In this document: positions 1-9,518 of the stretch, piece after piece
How the letters are laid out: every line of letters starts with the position of its first letter
How positions within the stretch are numbered: the stretch's first letter is position 1
NCBI GenBank assembly: GCA_045655005.1
Contig: JAZOOJ010000019.1
Coordinates: 62,001 to 126,000 of the forward strand
Direction of reading: 5' to 3'
From: UMGS1908 sp045655005
GTDB lineage: Bacteria > Bacillota > Clostridia > Christensenellales > UBA1242
DNA length: 64,000 bases
The notes under the pieces: model-generated
Seen by the model: the letters and a program-made list of their open reading frames with translations, nothing else
Told to the model about the DNA's origin: nothing
Databases searched by the model: none
Position numbers and translations under genes: made by a program

Positions 1-188
1 ACTATTTAAGGCAAAAGTTGGAAAAATTAATGCAAGAAAGCGAGATAATGAACAACCCAGAGGCTCCAAAGGAAATGAAAATAAATGAAAGGTTCAGGCT
101 CGCTGAAATTGTGATTGAACAAGCGGTTGCAGAGTCTGGAAGCGAAGACGCTTTGGCTGGAATTGAGAATCCGAATGCCAGTTGGTAA
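1..188 (+). CDS. C-terminal end of an unknown protein (5' truncated by window edge)
   Basis: Reading frame 3 is open from the left edge to a TAA at 186-188 and gives the last 61 residues of a protein, ending in NPNASW. The visible part is hydrophilic and predicted helical, with many Glu, Lys and Met, and no motif I recognise. A strong terminator follows 15 bases later, which supports this being a real gene end. The product cannot be named from this fragment. The opposite-strand open frame over the same bases is a shadow. Confidence 0.6.
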   Translation, partial: YLRQKLEKLMQESEIMNNPEAPKEMKINERFRLAEIVIEQAVAESGSEDALAGIENPNASW

Positions 189-203
189 ACAGCATAAACT
201 ATG

Positions 204-238
204 ATAGGTAGAAACAATATGTTTCTACCTATTTTTTT
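204..238 (+). terminator. Rho-independent terminator
   Basis: A perfect 12-bp stem (ATAGGTAGAAAC with GTTTCTACCTAT), a 5-base loop and a run of seven T. It ends the partial gene at the left edge and separates it from the membrane/coiled-coil operon. Confidence 0.9.
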
Positions 239-327
239 GATTCCGCAAGGTAAATTAAAAATTTACACAAATATTTTAAATGGGCTATTCAAAGTTGACT
301 TTATTAATAATTAATTTTATAATAGTA

Positions 328-356
328 TTGATTTAGTTGACATAGTATGGTATAAT
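328..356 (+). promoter_or_regulatory. Promoter of the membrane/coiled-coil operon
   Basis: TTGATT (328-333), a 17-base spacer and a perfect TATAAT (351-356). The predicted start of transcription lies near 363, about 50 bases before the first gene. It is the only good promoter seen before the four-gene block. Confidence 0.75.
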
Positions 357-413
357 ATTGGCAACTAAAAAATTGTGCAGTAAATGAATTTTGATAGGGG
401 GGATTTTATCAAA

Positions 414-1520
414 ATGACAGAGGCTGAAAAATATGTCAAGGCGATAGAGTTTCAGAGATTATATGTCGCCGTTGATACAGGTTTTGATGCATCAAAGAAC
501 GAAGAAGACAAAATTAAATTGGTTGCGGGAAAACTTGGAATAACCGAAGATGAGGGTAAAAAACTTGCCGATTTTATCAAAGACAAAGCTGGTGGATTAA
601 CAAATGAAAATGCATTAATTCAAGCACGAGAAGATTATTGGAAAAATCTAAACCAAGAGGAAAGCGATGCTAAAACGCAACTTAAAGACAATATAGACAA
701 CCAAGTTGTTGAAAAAGCCGAACAAGAAGCTTTAAAGGCTGGTAAGGTCGCAAAGGTTGCAAAACGCAAAAGCAGAATTAACATAGTTTTTAAACTTGTA
801 TTGCTTGGATTAGTTATTGGGGCACTTGCAGGGGGTTCACTTGCAATTATTTCGCCAATAATTAATGCCGTGGCACTTTTGCTTGGTGGACTAAGCGGTG
901 CAACGCTTATGGGACTTGGTTGTGGGGTTTGGCTTTACAGCGATAAGATAAAAAAATGGTGGGAAAATAAAGACAAGAAAAGAGGTCAAGGCAAGGACAG
1001 ATATTTAGGAAATTACTTCCAAGAAGAAGATGAAAAAGCTCAAAAAGAATTAAGCAAGAAAATTGCGGAGTGGAACAGTGAGAAGGGTAAAAGAACAGCC
1101 CTTCAAACAACATTTAATGACCGCCAGCAAAAAAGGCAAGACGCAGATAATGAGTTTAACAATCATCCGGCAAATAAAAATGCTAAGAATGCGGTGGATA
1201 ATTTAATTCAAAGAATGACAGCCGAGTGGCAGAATGTTCAAACGGCGGATCCAGGGTGGGCAAATTCATATGGCAAGGACTGGCTGAAATATGGAATTGC
1301 AAGACTTAAAAAGCAACTTGCGATGGGAAATATCACAGACAGCAATTATGTGACGGATCTTCAACCATATGAAGACTTTTTTATCGGCTCGGGTGGGATT
1401 TTTGACCCAGCAAGTGCGATTCGTGCAGACTTTGATGCGGCAAACAGAGTATTGTCACCTGGAACAGACCACGGTAAGGACAAAGCGCCGAATGACCCAG
1501 ATTTCTACGAGTTAACTTAA
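414..1520 (+). CDS. Unknown membrane-hairpin/helical protein (first gene of operon)
   Basis: I do not recognise this 368-residue protein. The ATG at 414 is chosen because a GGGGGG ribosome binding site (397-402) lies 10-12 bases upstream. An in-frame ATG 30 bases earlier lacks one. Residues 1-115 are charged and helical. Two hydrophobic segments at about 122-168 form a hairpin followed by KKWWENKDKK, so both ends should face the cytoplasm. The C-terminal half is helical and hydrophilic. The segment RQDADNEFNN and the NAVAL sequence in the second membrane helix recur in the next, giant protein, so the two appear paralogous. There is no signal peptide, enzyme motif or LPXTG. It is followed after 41 bases by the giant gene with its own GGAG site, so cotranscription is likely. 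Confidence 0.75.
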   Translation: MTEAEKYVKAIEFQRLYVAVDTGFDASKNEEDKIKLVAGKLGITEDEGKKLADFIKDKAGGLTNENALIQAREDYWKNLNQEESDAKTQLKDNIDNQVVEKAEQEALKAGKVAKVAKRKSRINIVFKLVLLGLVIGALAGGSLAIISPIINAVALLLGGLSGATLMGLGCGVWLYSDKIKKWWENKDKKRGQGKDRYLGNYFQEEDEKAQKELSKKIAEWNSEKGKRTALQTTFNDRQQKRQDADNEFNNHPANKNAKNAVDNLIQRMTAEWQNVQTADPGWANSYGKDWLKYGIARLKKQLAMGNITDSNYVTDLQPYEDFFIGSGGIFDPASAIRADFDAANRVLSPGTDHGKDKAPNDPDFYELT

Positions 1521-1561
1521 ACAAAACTTTGGTAAAAATATAAATTAAAGGAGATTTAATT

Positions 1562-4500
1562 ATGGCAACATATTATTTCGATGGAAATGTTGGTAGCTTA
1601 ACTGAATTTAAAAGGCTTTATGACTTTTTACATCAATATAACCTGTATATGAAAGAACATCCAACAGCAACAATTAATGATGTTCGAAACAACCTTAGAT
1701 ATCCAGGACTTGGCAGTGCGTTGTACGGAGCAACAAAGGTTAATGATGAAATTGCAAACATCAAAAGATTGACTGGTGGGGTTATGCCAACTCTGGCTGA
1801 CGAACAAGATTTTCTTGACCAATTTAAGACTTTTGCAGAAAACAAGAAAAATGCTGTTGAAACAGAGAGAACCGATGCAAATGAAGCATTTACAGACCCT
1901 TCGCGTGGCATTGGCGGGAAGTCGCTTGAAGATATTGAATTAGATGCGGAAGACGCTAAGACCGAACTTAGAGATTGCAGATGGGGAAGATCTGGCATTT
2001 GGGCTGGCATATTAACTGCTGCCGTTCTTGTTGCAGGTGCTGTTTTACTTCCGGGTGCAGCGTTCCTTGCTGGTGGTGCTTTGGCTGTTCCAGCATTCGC
2101 AGGTAATGCAGTTGCACTTGGTGCACTTGGTGGTGGTGGCTTTTTAGCACATAGAGCCAGCAAGAAACTTAATAAAAGAATTGAAGACGCAAAGAAAGCA
2201 CGAAAACTTTATCGAAGACATGAAAAAAGAATCGATAATGCAAAAACAAGGCAAACGGACGCAGAAAACGATTTTAACAATTTTAATAGACACTTCCGTG
2301 GTTTTGAAACAGTTGATTCGTTATACAATACAAAAGTAAATCAAGATATCGCTGATATTGGTGCAAGACTTCACGCGATAGAATCTACATTACAAACCGA
2401 ACTAAACGGATGTGTCCCAGACAATTCAAGAATGGGTTATGCTGAGGCTGTAAGAGTGAGAGCACAAGCGCAGGCAGAATTGAGAAATGTACAAACCGCA
2501 ATAACTAACTACAATAATCTAAGAAGTTCATCAAGCCTTGATTTAACACTATATATGACTGAAATGACAAACGCAATAACTGCAGAAACAGCATTTAATG
2601 GTCATAACCTTACACCAGCAGTATCTTTTTTAGATAGAGCAGAAGCACAGCAACGAGCGGTAATTACGGCAACTAATGCAGTTGAAGCAAAATTCAATGC
2701 AGAAAAGCCTGTGTTAAGTGGATTGACATTGGGTGGAATAGAAAGAAGTGAAGCAAGAGATGCTTTTAATGATTTAAAGGATGCTGTTGATTTCGTAGAA
2801 GGCGTTTTCGCCGGATTTACAACAACTATGTCCAATGATGCAATTTTCAGAGATAATGCAACATTTAAAAGAGACTATGAGGACGAGGCAAAAGAAACTT
2901 ACTTCCAATACAGAGTTACTTATTCACAAGCTTGGCAAAAATTTACTGAATCGGTTGCGGTTGCTGCAAGGATAAATAGTAATGTGGGATCGGCTAACGG
3001 GTTAACTACAGCCGAGAAGAATGATTATGACAGAGTTGCGAGGGACTTGGCTGGTTACAACACTCAAATTGCAACAATGAATACAGATGCAACCCGAAGA
3101 GACGAGTGCGAAAGGTATGTTGTTGGTGCAGAGATAAAAGCAGGATTGATTCGTGCCTATTCTGAATTACAGAAGGCAAGAGCTGCAGGTGATGTTACAA
3201 AAATTACAGATATTGAAGCAGAAATCGTTCATATTAAGGCATTAGAGACAGCATATGCAAATCCTGGTGCTGACATTGTAGCAATAAGAAACACTCTTGT
3301 AACATATATGGCAACTATTGAAACATTACTCGCTGGTAGATTTGTTGTTTTGCCATCGGGCGAAAGAGTTCTTGAATCAAACTACGATAGCAGAATTGGT
3401 GAATTAGTTCGTGACCTTGATCCGCTTGTTGAAAGATCAAAACAGCTAGGTGATGACATGGAGAATCGCAGAGGTGTTTATAGTGATAAAGTTCGTGAAA
3501 GAAGTATTGCGAAAACCGATATAAGAAATACACTTGCGGATATCCAAGCATTAATAAATGCAAAACGTAGCATAGTCTCTTCGTATGATGAGTACAGAAC
3601 CGAACGTGATGCTGCAAACATAGAATTAGCGACAGTCGATCCAGCAGAAAAAAAATATACAATAGACAGTGTGAATTATTACACCGAAATGGACTTTATT
3701 GCGTTAAGGTCAAGTAAAAGCACTGAACTGCTAAATAAAGCACGCGAAGAAGCTGCATCTTTTAATTCAATCCAAACAGAGTTCCCAAATGGTGCTCCTG
3801 ACACGACTGATCCAGATTATACAACCAAAATTTCAAGATACAATCAATTGGTGAATGAGAGAAACACAAAAGCTTCTGAACTTGCTACTCTAGCCACAGA
3901 ATTGGAGACAATCAATAATGCTTTTGGTTCAGCAAAAGACCCTGGGATTGATACTAGGGTGAGTGCTGCAAAAGCAAGAGCAACTAATCTTGTTCAAATA
4001 CCTGGTGTTAAAGTATTTAGAGAATCCGATATTAATGCTGAAATGCAAACAATAAGAGAGGCGTTGGTTGGACCACCTGGCAGTGTTGACGGAGTTTTAA
4101 AGCAAGCACAAGATTTGTATACTGATATGCAGACTGCAACTGGCACAGAATATACTGATAAATTGGCTGAAAGAAGAGATAAATTTATTGAAATGGGCAG
4201 GGGTATTAATATTCTTAATGCATTAGTTGCTGAGAAACAACGCATTGATTCGTCATACTCATACAGCGGAAGCGAAGAAGAAAAAGCAATTCAAGCTATG
4301 CAAGCCGAATATGCAAAAGGAATGCCAGCTGAAAAAACATCAGAACCAACGGTTAAAGTTGGCTCGGTTGAATATACACAAACACAACTTGAAGCAGAGA
4401 TTCAAAAACAACTTGGTGAATTAGACGGAATAGTTGCTGATGCAAAAACATCAAGAACGGCTACATTGCCTACAAAAACCGACCCAGCAGAATACACTAC

Positions 4501-7500
4501 TGAGTACAACAGACGTCAGAAATTGATTACTGAAGATGGAATCACGGAAAGGCTTACAGTCATTCAAGGTTTAATTAAAGGGTGGACAGATGCAACCCCA
4601 GCTGGTTTTGGTCGAACAGCAAAATCAGAATGGACAACAAAAATTACTGAGGCAGAAACTGAAAGAGATGCCACAGTATCACCAACACCAACCAAAACTT
4701 ATACAGATGCAGATGTTCAAAATAAATTGCAAGAGCTTGAAAATGCTTGTAAAGAAGAACATAATGCAATGCAGAAAGTACAAAACAAGTCATCAGACAG
4801 GACTTCAACCGATTATTCTGACGCAAAAACAGAAAGAGATGCGGCTGTTCAAAAGATTAACACTATCATTAGCGAACTTAGAACGATGAATGCCACATTT
4901 AGTCCTGAAAGAGATGATATTAAAAATGCTATTGCGGAAGCAGAGAAGAAAGCTTCAAACTTGGTTGAAATTGAAAATGTGGCTCCGTTCAGAGAGTCTG
5001 AGTTTAAGCAAGCAGTTGTGGACAGAACTACTACACTTCAAGACAAAATGAGGGATCTTGAAAATGGTAAAGATCCAGGCTCGGGATTGCCAATAAAAAG
5101 ATCTCATGAAAGTTATACTGCTGATGAAATTAAAGCACTAACGGGAATAAAAGTAAGATTAGAGGCTGTGAAGTCTGAATATGAAAAACGTGCCGACAAA
5201 GAACAAAAGGTTGTTGATACTGCGCAACAAACCATTGAAAAAGCACAGCAAGTAATTGACCAATACAACGCTTCACATACAACAACTTATGAGTATGCCG
5301 GCAAGACTTATACAGAAGGTGAGATTAAACAATTAATTGCTGAGAAAAAACAAGAACTTGACAGGCAGTTGATTGTTGAGGAAGGTGCGTTTTATATACT
5401 TAGCACACAAAAAGAAATAGGCATTACTAATCCTGAATACATTAACAATGCGATAACGGCCAGAAAAAATGCATGTACAAAGATAGAACGACTTGCTGAT
5501 GAATTGGAAAAAATTAATTCTGTGTATCCTGACAGCGAAATACCAGACAAGGTTGCAAAGGCAAGAGCACAAGCATCACCACATGTTGAAATTGAAAATG
5601 TACCGCTATTCAGAGAGGCTGAACTTGAAAGGGTTATACAAGATAATAAAAGGGCATTACTTGGTGCTCTGCAAGAAGAAGAAGCTTGTTTAGTAGAATT
5701 AACTGGACTTATAAACAAAGGTGGTAAGAAGGCTGAGGGAAGCCAAGAATATATAGATGCAAAGAATAACAGACAACAATGTTGCGATGAAATAAAGAAG
5801 TTGGCTGATGCATTGGATGCACTGGATGCAAAACGCAAAACACCAGAAGTTGATTTGAAAAAAGATATTACCGATCCTGCAAGGGCAAGAGCAAGCGCAC
5901 TTATTGAATGGGATGTTGTAAGAGTTGCAAATGCAGATGGTAAAAAGACCGCCAGGTTGATGTATCCGTGTAGAGAAAGTGAACTATCTGAGAACTTGAA
6001 CCTTTACAAAAATAGCGTAACAAACGAAATTAAAAATGTAAAAACAGCAAATGAAGACGAAAAAAGTGATAAACTTCTTGTATTAAAGTATAAAAGTGCA
6101 ATGCTTGAACAACTTTACAATGAAAAAATTAATAGAGCAACTGATAAAGATTCTGAGAGAGAAAGTCTTAAAGAATATTTGGAAGTAATTGAAAAGGCAA
6201 AGCAATTCATTAAAGACAATGAAATAGTAGTTGTCAGCGAAAGTGCAAATCCAGAGCCTCCGGTTGAACAAGAACAAGAAGATCATGCTGGGGACGATGA
6301 AGATGAGGAATCTGATGAAAGAAGAGTTGCCGAAGAAGAAGCAATGTGGGAAGCACATGGTTCAAATATTGTGCCACAACCAACTGAAGAGGAAATTGCT
6401 GCAAATTTAGAGGAAGGATTTAACCTTATTGAGGAAGAACGTCAAAGGGCGGAAGATGAAGAAGAAAGGCTTGATGATGAATATTATTCAGCACTTGAAG
6501 CGGAATTGAATGAAGAGACTGATGATGCTGAGCATGACGATGATTATTATGGCGAAGACGATAATGAAGCGTTAGATGCTCACGAAGGCGAGAAGGATAG
6601 ACATAGCAAAAGAAGAAAAGACACAATATACGCAGGACAAAGAGACGCAAAAAATGCTCCATTCGTTGAAGCAAAGAGAAAAGCTAAGAAATTAGAAGCC
6701 GAACGTAGATATGAGGATATACTTGCAAGACAACAGGCCGAAGCGGAACAAAGAGAAATCGCTAACGCAGAAAGGGCTAATGCACAAGCCGAGGCACTTG
6801 CTGAAAGTGAAAGACAAAAAGCCGAGGCTGAAAGAATTGCTGAGCAACAAAGACAAGAAGCAGAAGCAAAAGCTTTGGCTGATAAACAACAACAAGCAGA
6901 CGCAAAACTTGAAGCGGAAATTATGGCGAAAGATAGGCTTCGTGAAATTGAAGATAGGGCTAAAACTTTGGCTGAATATGTCGATGAGGCAAGAAGTGTT
7001 TATACCGTTGAAAATGCGACAGATTATTTAACAATACAAGCAGAAATTGAAGACTTAAAAGCTATGCATGGAATTGCTTATGATAAAGAGACTGGAAGAC
7101 TTGTTTCAAACGGTGGAAGAGATTATGAAGACCGTGAAGAAGCACAAGAGAAAATCCGAAGAAAAACTCAAATTTTAAGGGATAGGGCGTTTGAAAAACA
7201 GAAAGAAAACAGAAGTGAGATTCTTGCACTTATTAATGAAGAAGCACAAAGACTACTTGTTCTTCTAAAAGAACAACAAGCATACGCAAAGGAAAATGGT
7301 GATGAAGATTTCTCTTGGACAGAGTATCCGCTTGATGTGTTAAAAGACGTTCAAGAAGAGTTAAAGAGAGATGTTGAAGCAGAAGCAAGAGCTGGTGTTG
7401 AACAAGAGAGAAAAGAAACCCAAGAAAGAATGATGTGGGAAGCTCGCAGAAGAGAGCAAGAAGCACAAGATGCTGAACTGCAAGCTGAACTGCCTGAGGA

Positions 7501-9457
7501 TTTTGCTCCAACCGAAGAAAATATTAATAACAAAATCGATGAATACAATAAACAACTCGAAGCTGAGCAAAAACGAGAACATGACTTAAGCGATGAATAC
7601 TGGACAAAACAAGAATGTATAGCATTTATTGAAAACGTTGAAAGGTACAACCAAATTCTTGAAGGGTTATCGCCAGAAGGTCGTGCACAATTACTTCCAT
7701 TAGGGGGTGACATTGTGAAAACTTTAAATGAAAAACTTGAAAAAGAACTTCCAGAGGGTGACGAAGTTAGAATCAGGGGCTTAAAAGCAATTGAAAGATT
7801 TGGTGAACTTTATGATGAAGCAAGAAGTGCAACACAAAAATTGGAAGACACCCCAAGACTTGAAGAAGCAAAAATAGAATTGGAACCTGAGCCACAAATG
7901 TCTTTTGAAGAGATGATGGCAAGAGATTCGGGTCTTACACCTACTGATAAAAAGGCAATTGAAGCGTTTGCTATTCATGCAAAGAAGAAGATTGAAGAAC
8001 TTAAAGCAAATGGGGTTGAAAACCCAGAAGAACAAGTTGCTGAGCAATTGTTACCAAAGAATATGAAAACACCAATGGGAGTAAGAGTTATGCGTTTTCT
8101 AATAGGTGATGATGAAAATGTTCCAACTCCAGGTATGCCTTATGAAAAACCAACTATTGAGACAAAGAAAGATAGGCATACACCAACTTTTGAGTATCTG
8201 CCACCAGAAGAGGCTGATGGTGCAATAGTTATAAGTGGAGCTGGTTCAAAATATGCTGAATATGACACACCATTACGTTTTGAACTTAATAATCCAGAGA
8301 AAAGGGCTGAAGCATTATTAGAAGAAGCACAAAAAACACTTGAAGAAATCCAAGGCAAACTTGAAGAAATGCAAAGAATGGGTGCAAGTCAACAAAGTAT
8401 AATGATCATTCAACAAAATGTGATAGTTATTCAAGGTGTACAAGATGGCTTAAAGATGGTTAATGGAGAAACTTCTATTGAAGATGTTAAGCGATTAGAA
8501 GATTCTTTAAGTCAGGCCACTGAGCAAGCAAATGTAACAGTAATTAATGCATTGGGTGAATACGAAGAAAGATATTCAAAGTTGAAAGCTGAGATTCAAG
8601 GATTGAAAAATGATTTAAAGGAAAATGCAAAGTTATTACGATCTTATGGTGTTGATGCATTGGTTAAGCTTTCAACAGTTGCAATGTTTGAAAATTCAAT
8701 GGAAGACTTAGCAAAGAATAAGTCAGTTGAAGGACTTGTAAGGCTTGGCGAGTATGTTGGCAAATTCCAAGCTCAACTTCAAAAAACAATTAACGAGAGA
8801 AGGCCAGAGAATTCAGTTTCAAGAGCTGGAGATGCTGGAGTAAAAGACAATGCTGCAAGATGTTTGCTTGAAGGTGCGATTGAACAATTTGCATTCTATA
8901 AGCAGGTAGAAGGATTGATATCCCATGATTCAAAAGTTGGCAAAGCGTTACTTGATACAGTGGTAATAAAGGGAAGTGAGTCTATCTTAAACAGAACAGA
9001 AAGTTACACGGTAAGTAGAGATGGTAAAAAGGTTGTTTACCAGGTTCCTGAACTTGATATGAAACATGAACAAACAAGACACAATGATGAAGATTCAGTT
9101 AATCTTGAATATTTGGGTGAAGCAATTGTAAATGCAACGTCTTATATTGTAAAAGACCGTGAAAGGCGTGATGAATTCAGGCAAAAGAAGGGCGTTCAGG
9201 TTAATGCACAAGAAGAAAAAGAAGGCCAAATTAAATTAAGAAACTACATAATTAAAACATTCAATGGTCAAGTTTTAAATGGGACAGGCAAAAAGATTTC
9301 TTTAACATTTGAAGGAAGAAAACCTATTGTAACTGTTGAAGGTGGCGAGCTTACATACGCAGAACTTAGAAAACTTGACAAGATTATTGAAAGTCAAATG
9401 TATACCGAAAGTGGAAGACGCAAAGGCGGAGATGAATTTCCACCTCAGGAATTTTAG
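1562..9457 (+). CDS. Giant (2631 aa) membrane-tethered coiled-coil repeat protein, unknown function
   Basis: Not recognised. A GGAG site lies 8 bases before the ATG. Residues 1-140 are a helical head. Residues 144-195 are a Gly/Ala-rich two-helix membrane hairpin, and everything after it should be cytoplasmic. From about 590 to 1500 there are about nine copies of a ~107-residue repeat. Each begins with a short segment of the type V-x-I-x-x-V-x-x-F-R-E-[SA]-E followed by long helices ending near L-A-x-x-L-x-x-[IL]-N. Residues 1560-1690 are strongly acidic. About 1695-1800 is an Ala/Glu/Gln/Arg coiled coil, with further helices to about 2450 and a compact C-terminal region of mixed Gly and beta-type residues. 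There is no signal peptide, ATPase motif or catalytic motif. A structural or scaffolding role is an inference from architecture alone. It is the second gene of a four-gene unit. Confidence 0.85.
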   Translation: MATYYFDGNVGSLTEFKRLYDFLHQYNLYMKEHPTATINDVRNNLRYPGLGSALYGATKVNDEIANIKRLTGGVMPTLADEQDFLDQFKTFAENKKNAVETERTDANEAFTDPSRGIGGKSLEDIELDAEDAKTELRDCRWGRSGIWAGILTAAVLVAGAVLLPGAAFLAGGALAVPAFAGNAVALGALGGGGFLAHRASKKLNKRIEDAKKARKLYRRHEKRIDNAKTRQTDAENDFNNFNRHFRGFETVDSLYNTKVNQDIADIGARLHAIESTLQTELNGCVPDNSRMGYAEAVRVRAQAQAELRNVQTAITNYNNLRSSSSLDLTLYMTEMTNAITAETAFNGHNLTPAVSFLDRAEAQQRAVITATNAVEAKFNAEKPVLSGLTLGGIERSEARDAFNDLKDAVDFVEGVFAGFTTTMSNDAIFRDNATFKRDYEDEAKETYFQYRVTYSQAWQKFTESVAVAARINSNVGSANGLTTAEKNDYDRVARDLAGYNTQIATMNTDATRRDECERYVVGAEIKAGLIRAYSELQKARAAGDVTKITDIEAEIVHIKALETAYANPGADIVAIRNTLVTYMATIETLLAGRFVVLPSGERVLESNYDSRIGELVRDLDPLVERSKQLGDDMENRRGVYSDKVRERSIAKTDIRNTLADIQALINAKRSIVSSYDEYRTERDAANIELATVDPAEKKYTIDSVNYYTEMDFIALRSSKSTELLNKAREEAASFNSIQTEFPNGAPDTTDPDYTTKISRYNQLVNERNTKASELATLATELETINNAFGSAKDPGIDTRVSAAKARATNLVQIPGVKVFRESDINAEMQTIREALVGPPGSVDGVLKQAQDLYTDMQTATGTEYTDKLAERRDKFIEMGRGINILNALVAEKQRIDSSYSYSGSEEEKAIQAMQAEYAKGMPAEKTSEPTVKVGSVEYTQTQLEAEIQKQLGELDGIVADAKTSRTATLPTKTDPAEYTTEYNRRQKLITEDGITERLTVIQGLIKGWTDATPAGFGRTAKSEWTTKITEAETERDATVSPTPTKTYTDADVQNKLQELENACKEEHNAMQKVQNKSSDRTSTDYSDAKTERDAAVQKINTIISELRTMNATFSPERDDIKNAIAEAEKKASNLVEIENVAPFRESEFKQAVVDRTTTLQDKMRDLENGKDPGSGLPIKRSHESYTADEIKALTGIKVRLEAVKSEYEKRADKEQKVVDTAQQTIEKAQQVIDQYNASHTTTYEYAGKTYTEGEIKQLIAEKKQELDRQLIVEEGAFYILSTQKEIGITNPEYINNAITARKNACTKIERLADELEKINSVYPDSEIPDKVAKARAQASPHVEIENVPLFREAELERVIQDNKRALLGALQEEEACLVELTGLINKGGKKAEGSQEYIDAKNNRQQCCDEIKKLADALDALDAKRKTPEVDLKKDITDPARARASALIEWDVVRVANADGKKTARLMYPCRESELSENLNLYKNSVTNEIKNVKTANEDEKSDKLLVLKYKSAMLEQLYNEKINRATDKDSERESLKEYLEVIEKAKQFIKDNEIVVVSESANPEPPVEQEQEDHAGDDEDEESDERRVAEEEAMWEAHGSNIVPQPTEEEIAANLEEGFNLIEEERQRAEDEEERLDDEYYSALEAELNEETDDAEHDDDYYGEDDNEALDAHEGEKDRHSKRRKDTIYAGQRDAKNAPFVEAKRKAKKLEAERRYEDILARQQAEAEQREIANAERANAQAEALAESERQKAEAERIAEQQRQEAEAKALADKQQQADAKLEAEIMAKDRLREIEDRAKTLAEYVDEARSVYTVENATDYLTIQAEIEDLKAMHGIAYDKETGRLVSNGGRDYEDREEAQEKIRRKTQILRDRAFEKQKENRSEILALINEEAQRLLVLLKEQQAYAKENGDEDFSWTEYPLDVLKDVQEELKRDVEAEARAGVEQERKETQERMMWEARRREQEAQDAELQAELPEDFAPTEENINNKIDEYNKQLEAEQKREHDLSDEYWTKQECIAFIENVERYNQILEGLSPEGRAQLLPLGGDIVKTLNEKLEKELPEGDEVRIRGLKAIERFGELYDEARSATQKLEDTPRLEEAKIELEPEPQMSFEEMMARDSGLTPTDKKAIEAFAIHAKKKIEELKANGVENPEEQVAEQLLPKNMKTPMGVRVMRFLIGDDENVPTPGMPYEKPTIETKKDRHTPTFEYLPPEEADGAIVISGAGSKYAEYDTPLRFELNNPEKRAEALLEEAQKTLEEIQGKLEEMQRMGASQQSIMIIQQNVIVIQGVQDGLKMVNGETSIEDVKRLEDSLSQATEQANVTVINALGEYEERYSKLKAEIQGLKNDLKENAKLLRSYGVDALVKLSTVAMFENSMEDLAKNKSVEGLVRLGEYVGKFQAQLQKTINERRPENSVSRAGDAGVKDNAARCLLEGAIEQFAFYKQVEGLISHDSKVGKALLDTVVIKGSESILNRTESYTVSRDGKKVVYQVPELDMKHEQTRHNDEDSVNLEYLGEAIVNATSYIVKDRERRDEFRQKKGVQVNAQEEKEGQIKLRNYIIKTFNGQVLNGTGKKISLTFEGRKPIVTVEGGELTYAELRKLDKIIESQMYTESGRRKGGDEFPPQEF

Positions 9458-9518
9458 AATTTAAAGGGGTAAAATTAAATAATATCGGGGGAAATAATTT
9501 TTAGGAGAAAGAAATTAT

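Noticed and set aside
337..356. Consensus TTGACA before TATAAT at 351
   Set aside because: Only 8 bases separate the two hexamers. TTGATT at 328-333 gives the proper 17-base spacing.
1633..2163. Long open frames on the minus strand inside the giant gene (several up to about 176 codons)
   Set aside because: They lie antisense to a coding region rich in Ala, Glu and Gln codons, have Pro/Ser/Leu-rich low-complexity products and no ribosome binding sites, so they are composition shadows.
3330..6000. Possible CRISPR or DNA-level tandem repeat
   Set aside because: The periodicity is at protein level only; DNA copies are diverged and lack constant repeat-spacer lengths.
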